The notes under the pieces were generated by a model. That model was not told the origin of the DNA. It did not search any database and saw only the letters and a program-made list of their open reading frames with translations. 51,705 bases of DNA from Bacteroidota bacterium. GTDB lineage: Bacteria > Bacteroidota > Rhodothermia > Rhodothermales > UBA10348. The stretch spans positions 1 through 51,705 of the forward strand of contig JAJCYQ010000002.1 in the NCBI GenBank assembly GCA_029262835.1, given 5' to 3'. Below, piece after piece: positions 46,369 to 51,705 of this stretch (position 1 is its first letter; the number at the start of each line of letters is the position of its first letter). Position numbers and translations under genes: made by a program.

Positions 46369-49356
46369 ATGATGGGGAAAAGGTCAAACATGAAGGTGCG
46401 GTGGTCGCGGTTCCGCGGGGCAACGGTAGTTGCGTCTGTGGCAACGGCGGCCGCGATCGCAGCGGTTGTCCCTGTGCGCGAGGCGCGCGCCCAATCGGCC
46501 GATGTCCCGATCATGAACTGCGCTCGCGCCACCGCCCAGTCGTTTCTTGACGCGAACAATGTCCGCGCAAGCCTGATGAACGGCAGAGGACTTATTGGCT
46601 CGAACTCGGTTTCACCAGCATACGAAGTTCCCAAGGGTAGCGAGATCAACGCAGTACGGAGTGCTGGCTTTTGGCTTGGTGGTGTTGTAGACGGAGCCGT
46701 CCGAACGGCAGTCGGTTCCGGTTCCAAGTGGGAATTCTGGCCGGGCCCATACGATGCTGTCGCCTCTGGACAGGACTGTGCCGACCTTGGCAGGATCTAC
46801 CGGGTTGAGCAGATCGACCTGAATACGTTGGAAGCTGGCGGAGAACCTTCTCGTGACGTATTGAACTGGCCGTGGCACCTCGGCGCGCCCGTTGTGGATG
46901 GTGACGGTAACCTGGACAACTACGACCCTGCGGCAGGCGACCGTCCGCTGCTCCTCGGCGACGAAATGCACTGGTGGGTCATGAACGACATTGGGAATGA
47001 GCATCGTGATGCGCCTCCCCTGGGTGTGGAAGTGGAGGCAATGGCGTTTTCGACCGCATCGAACGAGAACATCCATTTTGACAATACGACATTCTATCTC
47101 TTCCGAATCAAAAACAAGTCCAACCGCACAATTGAAGATATGCATTTCGGTTTCTTCACGGATGTTGATATTGGTGAGCCCTGGGATGATTATGTGGGCT
47201 CGGACAGTGTGCTCAGTCTTGGTTATACCTACAACGCGGATGGTTACGATAGGGACGGCTACGGCATCTCTCCTCCGGCTGTTGGTGTACAGTTTATTCA
47301 AGGTCCAACAGTGAATGGGACATCGCTGGGGTTGCGTTCGTTCACGTGGTTCTTCAAAGGCAACGGTCTCATGGGTAAACCAAAGGCTGGGCAGGATTTC
47401 TATAATCTGATGACCGGTCGTTGGAAGGATGGCATTCCGATTACTGAAGGCGGCAATGGACGCGATTTTTCTGGCCGTGTGACGCCTTTCGCGTACTCCG
47501 GAGACCCAGTCACAAAGTCGTTCTGGACGCAGTTCAATATCGATGGCAGCGGTACGGCCAACAACCCGGGCGATCGTGGTACGGTCAGCAGTACGGGTCC
47601 GTTCACCTTGCGACCAGAAGAGGAAACGGACATCTTCGTGTCCATGATCACAGCGCTTGGGTGGGACCATCTGAACAGCGTAACGGTGCTCAAGGAAGCG
47701 GCTGCATATTTTTCGGGGATGCGGCCGGGTGATGTGCCGGCTTCGCTGACGAGCGGCGTGGTGCCGGAGCGCGCTCCGCACGTGTTGAACGTGGATTCGG
47801 GCGCCACGGGCCAGCCGCTTGACCTTGTAATTCAATGGGATGCTTCAGGAATTGAAGATGAGGGGTATGAAGTCGAATTGGAGTCGAATAAGGAGCAGGT
47901 GAGGCGATGGTTCGTGCGGGAACAACGATTTCGTCCGCAACTGGATGCAGGTGCGACGTACCAAATACGCGTGCGTGCGGTATCGGATCATGCATACGGG
48001 CCATGGTCGGAACCCGTGACTTTTTCAACCGGGGTGGCATCGTTTGACGTAGTAAATCCCTTCACGGAAATGTCGGTTGTGGCAAATGCATCCGGGCCGT
48101 TGACTCCCCCAGCAGGGGCGGCGAGTGATTGGTTGGACTTTCCATCACCATTTCTGCTTGATTTCAGGCAGCAGGCAGGCTTCTTCACACGGTGGTTCAT
48201 ACATGCGTTCCTGCCGAGCAATTCAGATGGGTTCTATGTTGACTTTCTCGAGCAGGTCGTGCCCTCGAAGTTTAACACGGTCACTCATTTGATTCCGTAC
48301 GACTATGAACTTCGATTCACGGCACAGGGAAGTAGAGCATGGGACATCGGCAGTGGTTCATTGATAAGCGTGCCTTTTGAACTCTGGCGCACGGGTATCG
48401 GAACACCGGATGACCCCTCGGATGATCTCCGCCTGATTCCCTTCGTTTTTGACAGGGATGGAGATGAATGGGGAATTCGATGCAGGGATCACCCCGCCTT
48501 TGTGAACAGGAATGATCCAGAGACAGATTCGATTTTCTGGCAGTTGCCATCGGACGAATCGGCTGGCGATGCGGGGTACAGGGCCTGGCTGAATCAGGTG
48601 GGGGCGTCCCATAATCGATATGGCTCGGCATGGCAGGCAGAGCTCATGTCCGATATGGTGCTGGTGATGTGGGACGGTGGACACGTCGACAACTGTGTTT
48701 TCGAGCAAAACGTGCCTGAAGAAGGCACCATATTCCGGATCAGGACATTGCATCCCCCGGCACCGGTTCCGGGTGCACCGGCTGGAAATACTGTCGTGGA
48801 GCCAGGACCAGTCTCGTTTTATTGGTCGTGGATTCGCACCGACTCGCTGCGTGTAGAGATCGCCCGGGACCCGAAGTTCAGCCAACTCGTGCAGGTGATT
48901 GAGCATACCGAGTCGGGTGATACGCAGACTGAGTTGACGGAGACGGGTGCATACTGGTGGCGGGTGTTGGACAGTTTTGGTTCGGTGTCGGAGCCCGCCC
49001 GGTTTTTTGTTGGGACGGACGGCGAGGGTGATGGCGAGGGAGATGAACCAGATGACGTTCAGCCGAACTCGTTTGCGCTCGGCGCGCCGTGGCCCAACCC
49101 GTCCGCGGGCGGCGTGACGGTGCCGTTTGAGCTTCCGGAGCCCGCGCGCGTCACGCTCCGCGTGTATGACGTGTTGGGCCGCGAAGTAGCGACGCTTCTT
49201 GACCGCGACCTGCCCGCCGGGCGGCACGAAGCGGTGTGGGACGCCGGGAGTGCCGCTGGCGCGGCCGGCAGCTCGGGCCACGTGCCGGGCGGCGCGTATA
49301 TCGTCCGGCTCGAAGCCGGTTCGTTCACGAAAAGCCGGGTCGTGACGGTGCTGTAG
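46369..49356 (+). CDS. Large secreted protein with FN3 and T9SS sorting domain, paralogue 3
   Basis: 995 residues from ATG 46369 (ATGATG); ten codons upstream are also open but belong to the intergenic repeat. Signal peptide core TVVASVATAAAIAAVVPV, then AQSADVPIMNCARA. It has the same architecture as paralogues 1 and 2 but is the most divergent in the middle (FN3-like YQIRVRAVSDHAYGPWSEPV; FELWRTGIGTPDDPSDDLRL; YWWRVLDSFGSVSEPARFF). A spacer DGEGDGEGDEPDD precedes the T9SS domain, which has a small Gly/Ser insertion (GSAAGAAGSSGHVPGGAYIV). Likely surface-displayed; function unknown. Confidence 0.88.
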   Translation: MMGKRSNMKVRWSRFRGATVVASVATAAAIAAVVPVREARAQSADVPIMNCARATAQSFLDANNVRASLMNGRGLIGSNSVSPAYEVPKGSEINAVRSAGFWLGGVVDGAVRTAVGSGSKWEFWPGPYDAVASGQDCADLGRIYRVEQIDLNTLEAGGEPSRDVLNWPWHLGAPVVDGDGNLDNYDPAAGDRPLLLGDEMHWWVMNDIGNEHRDAPPLGVEVEAMAFSTASNENIHFDNTTFYLFRIKNKSNRTIEDMHFGFFTDVDIGEPWDDYVGSDSVLSLGYTYNADGYDRDGYGISPPAVGVQFIQGPTVNGTSLGLRSFTWFFKGNGLMGKPKAGQDFYNLMTGRWKDGIPITEGGNGRDFSGRVTPFAYSGDPVTKSFWTQFNIDGSGTANNPGDRGTVSSTGPFTLRPEEETDIFVSMITALGWDHLNSVTVLKEAAAYFSGMRPGDVPASLTSGVVPERAPHVLNVDSGATGQPLDLVIQWDASGIEDEGYEVELESNKEQVRRWFVREQRFRPQLDAGATYQIRVRAVSDHAYGPWSEPVTFSTGVASFDVVNPFTEMSVVANASGPLTPPAGAASDWLDFPSPFLLDFRQQAGFFTRWFIHAFLPSNSDGFYVDFLEQVVPSKFNTVTHLIPYDYELRFTAQGSRAWDIGSGSLISVPFELWRTGIGTPDDPSDDLRLIPFVFDRDGDEWGIRCRDHPAFVNRNDPETDSIFWQLPSDESAGDAGYRAWLNQVGASHNRYGSAWQAELMSDMVLVMWDGGHVDNCVFEQNVPEEGTIFRIRTLHPPAPVPGAPAGNTVVEPGPVSFYWSWIRTDSLRVEIARDPKFSQLVQVIEHTESGDTQTELTETGAYWWRVLDSFGSVSEPARFFVGTDGEGDGEGDEPDDVQPNSFALGAPWPNPSAGGVTVPFELPEPARVTLRVYDVLGREVATLLDRDLPAGRHEAVWDAGSAAGAAGSSGHVPGGAYIVRLEAGSFTKSRVVTVL

Positions 49357-49595
49357 CTACAAAAACATGACTTTCGGCACTGTTCGCGTGCGTGTTCGTG
49401 CCGTATTGTGCGAAGAAAGCAGAACGAGCGCACCAGCAATACGCGGCAGGGCTTGTTGGTCGAATAGGTCTCAACGGTTGACCGCCGATAATCTGCAGTT
49501 CGCAGGACTGGCAAAACGAATTTGTTTCATTCAGGTCACACTCGCCTAAATCGCCATTAACGTCGATCAATGATATCCTGCCCCGCAGAATACCA
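49357..49595 (+). repeat. Intergenic repeat after the T9SS array and leader of the next gene
   Basis: 49360-49411 matches 43228-43279 with about three changes, then the similarity ends. The remainder up to 49595 contains no credible gene and presumably carries the promoter of the Asp-box protein. Confidence 0.75.
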
Positions 49596-51705
49596 ATGGC
49601 CATTTCATTCTCCAGAACACCTCTCACAGGAACATCGCAGTACGAAAACCGGCTTCGCGGTGCTGTTTTTCTAGGGGCTCTGCTTCTCTTGACCGGTACC
49701 GCCCAGCACATAGAGGCCCGACAGGTCACACAGCCCGTAGTATGGCAACAAAGCGAGGGCCCTTACGGAGGTGATGTCCGGGATTTGATGGTGGATCCCT
49801 TCTCGGACCGGGTATGGATGAATGCGTCGTTCAGACTCTATTTCTCCGACGATCATGCGCTTTCCTGGACGCCGGTGGACCTTCCGGAAGCCTTCTCGAG
49901 ATCATTGGTTTTCCAGGGGGACGGAATGATCTATGAGAATTCCCATCGGAGTCGTGACAATGGGCTGACGTGGGAGCGTCATGGTATCCCGGACTCGCTT
50001 TCTGTTCGCAACATGGCCATCGACCCGGACACTGGCACACTCGTAGTGGCCACCGGTCATGGCATTTTCCGAAGCACCGACTCAGCCGAGACCTGGACGC
50101 AACAAACCGTTTCAGAGACGTGGCAAACGCGCTATGGCGGGACCGATGTTTTTTTCTCTTGGTATCGCCTGCAACAACCAGTTGTGGTTCGATCTGAAGA
50201 TGGTGGCCGCACCTGGCTGGCCGTTGGTGTCCCCGAAGGAGAAGAGGTCCAGGACTTCATGGTCCTGGATGATGGGCGCATCATGATGATGACCCGAGGG
50301 TGGCCGAATACCACGCTCTATCTGTCAGAAGACAATGGTGCTTCCTGGGCAGAATGGGCGCGTGGAGAATGTGAGGCACGAGCCATTGCAGGCTTTTTTT
50401 CCGAAAACAGGCTCATCTTGCGGAATTCGTCCGGCGTCGTGGTTTTTGATATCGCCGAGCAGCAATGCAATGACGTTTTTTCCGACGGGTATCGCCATTT
50501 CACATGGGGAGGCAGGTCCTGGAGTGCGCATGGCCCGGTGGTAATGGACGGTGAGGGCAGGATTATTACAGAGGTAGGTCGCGGGCAGTTGTATCGCTCC
50601 CTCGATGGCGCCGAATCCTTCCTTCAGACAAACATGACCGGAATCACCGGAACGACGGTGGCCTCCCTTCTCGTCGATGAACGGGATGGGACGATCTGGG
50701 CCGGTACGGAAAGGCAGGGGCTGTTCGTCTCACACGATGGCGGGCAGACGTTCGAGCCGACAGACATCAATACGGATCACATCCACTACCTGCATACCGG
50801 ATTCAATCCGGGCGAATACTGGCTGGGGTCCTCGTGGGACGGCTTGTTTTTTTCCGATGACTACGGACAATCCTGGAGCCGTGTATACGAGGAGCACCCA
50901 TATGACTGGGCAGACTTACAGGTAGACCATAAGACCCAGACCCTGTATTTCACTGCCCCGTGGTCTGACATCTACACGTCTTCGGACAATGGTCTGACCT
51001 GGAACGAGATGAACCTGCGATCTCTCTCGATTGACGAGCCACCCATTCTTGGCATGAGTATCCGACCGGACGGAAGTATTGTCTCCATGAAATGGGCACC
51101 GGATCGTGGAACAGAATCAGGGGCATACGCACTCTACAGGACCGACGATCAGGGATCTACATGGCACCGCATGGGCAACGGATTGGATATCAATCCGTGG
51201 ACGGAGCGCTTTTTCTATATGGATTCCACGGACGGTGTTTGGGTGGCTGATCATGTGGATCTCTACCATTCATCTGATCTCGGCGAGACCTGGGAGCTGG
51301 CGATGGCGCTTCCCGGCCGGGTCAAAGACATGCTCGAGACACCGGATAACACCCTTTGGATGGCCTATGAAGGTGGCCTGAAGCGATCGGATGATGCCGG
51401 AATGTCCTGGGAAGAGGTAATCGATGGAATGGGCGAACAACCTGGAGTTCAGACATTGGCCTGGAATAATGAGGCCCAGCAACTCCTTGCCGGTGTGTAC
51501 AGAAAAGGAGTGTTTATGGCTTCCCTTGGTGTGACTGGTACCGATGTCGAGATAGAGATGCCGCATTCGACAGACCTGATCGACATGGCGGTATACCCGA
51601 ATCCGGCCATGTCACAGCCAATCATCCAGTTCACATTGCAGTCTGCTTCCCGTCTGCAGATTGTTGTTTTCGATGCGCTGGGTCGGCGGATTTCCACCTA
51701 TCCAG
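49596..51705 (+). CDS. Secreted Asp-box (BNR) propeller protein with T9SS domain, cut by window end
   Basis: 703 codons visible from ATG 49596; the 3' end lies beyond the window. Signal segment RGAVFLGALLLLTGTAQH (about residues 25-45). At least ten Asp-box motifs (SxDxGxTW) follow: SRDNGLTW, STDSAETW, SEDGGRTW, SEDNGASW, SHDGGQTF, SDDYGQSW, SSDNGLTW, TDDQGSTW, SSDLGETW, SDDAGMSW. These are typical of sialidase/VPS10-like beta-propellers. No catalytic sialidase arginines can be assigned. Near residue 664 a T9SS type A domain begins (MAVYPNPAMSQPIIQFTL, VVFDALGRRIST). Probably an exported or surface propeller; glycan binding is possible but unproven. Confidence 0.9.
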   Translation, partial: MAISFSRTPLTGTSQYENRLRGAVFLGALLLLTGTAQHIEARQVTQPVVWQQSEGPYGGDVRDLMVDPFSDRVWMNASFRLYFSDDHALSWTPVDLPEAFSRSLVFQGDGMIYENSHRSRDNGLTWERHGIPDSLSVRNMAIDPDTGTLVVATGHGIFRSTDSAETWTQQTVSETWQTRYGGTDVFFSWYRLQQPVVVRSEDGGRTWLAVGVPEGEEVQDFMVLDDGRIMMMTRGWPNTTLYLSEDNGASWAEWARGECEARAIAGFFSENRLILRNSSGVVVFDIAEQQCNDVFSDGYRHFTWGGRSWSAHGPVVMDGEGRIITEVGRGQLYRSLDGAESFLQTNMTGITGTTVASLLVDERDGTIWAGTERQGLFVSHDGGQTFEPTDINTDHIHYLHTGFNPGEYWLGSSWDGLFFSDDYGQSWSRVYEEHPYDWADLQVDHKTQTLYFTAPWSDIYTSSDNGLTWNEMNLRSLSIDEPPILGMSIRPDGSIVSMKWAPDRGTESGAYALYRTDDQGSTWHRMGNGLDINPWTERFFYMDSTDGVWVADHVDLYHSSDLGETWELAMALPGRVKDMLETPDNTLWMAYEGGLKRSDDAGMSWEEVIDGMGEQPGVQTLAWNNEAQQLLAGVYRKGVFMASLGVTGTDVEIEMPHSTDLIDMAVYPNPAMSQPIIQFTLQSASRLQIVVFDALGRRISTYP

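Overview
The window looks like a chromosomal segment of a high-GC member of the Bacteroidota/Rhodothermota group, probably Rhodothermales-like; this is inferred from gene content only. Pointers are type IX secretion (T9SS) C-terminal sorting domains on at least five proteins, Bacteroidota-style tandem rhomboids ending in a DUF6576-like tail, six-bladed beta-propeller lipoproteins, and few Shine-Dalgarno sequences. No tRNA, rRNA or CRISPR array was recognised.

Layout. 1-5.9 kb: the 5' part of a class A penicillin-binding protein gene, two Fic AMP-transferase genes and two rhomboid protease genes. 6-12 kb: a 1786-residue secreted DUF11/YD-repeat (RHS-like) protein, a small T9SS-sorted protein with one YD-like unit, and a LuxR-type HTH frame that is out of phase at a run of 15 G. 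12.5-17 kb: a lower-GC block with a tiny secreted Cys peptide overlapping a beta-propeller lipoprotein, two more propeller lipoproteins (one a partly gene-converted copy of the first) and a fourth, unrecognised lipoprotein. 17-20 kb: two small membrane proteins separated by a palindromic repeat element, a small secreted protein and ispG. 20-29.4 kb: accessory DNA with transposase remnants, a trypsin-like peptidase, a type ISP single-polypeptide restriction-modification enzyme, and a group II intron next to a broken IS.

29.4-34 kb is the most interesting part: a compact run of sigma-like factor, XRE regulator, ImmA/IrrE peptidase, single-domain multiubiquitin-family Ubl, cysteine-less E2-like protein, JAB-E1 fusion and DUF6527 protein. 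It looks like a bacterial ubiquitin-like conjugation (Bub/Bil-type) operon with its own regulatory and protease module. The last gene is interrupted at a T7 run, beyond which the family C-terminus continues in the -1 frame. It sits about 3 kb from the type ISP enzyme, so the region reads as a defence island.

34.4-51.7 kb: a tiny lipoprotein made of seven ADGHN repeats, a periplasmic-propeller sensor histidine kinase, three tandem paralogues of about 1000 residues with T9SS sorting domains, a type IV AbiEi/AbiEii toxin-antitoxin pair on the opposite strand between the first two paralogues, and the start of a secreted Asp-box (BNR) propeller protein cut by the window end. Dispersed short intergenic repeats tie several of these secreted-protein loci together.
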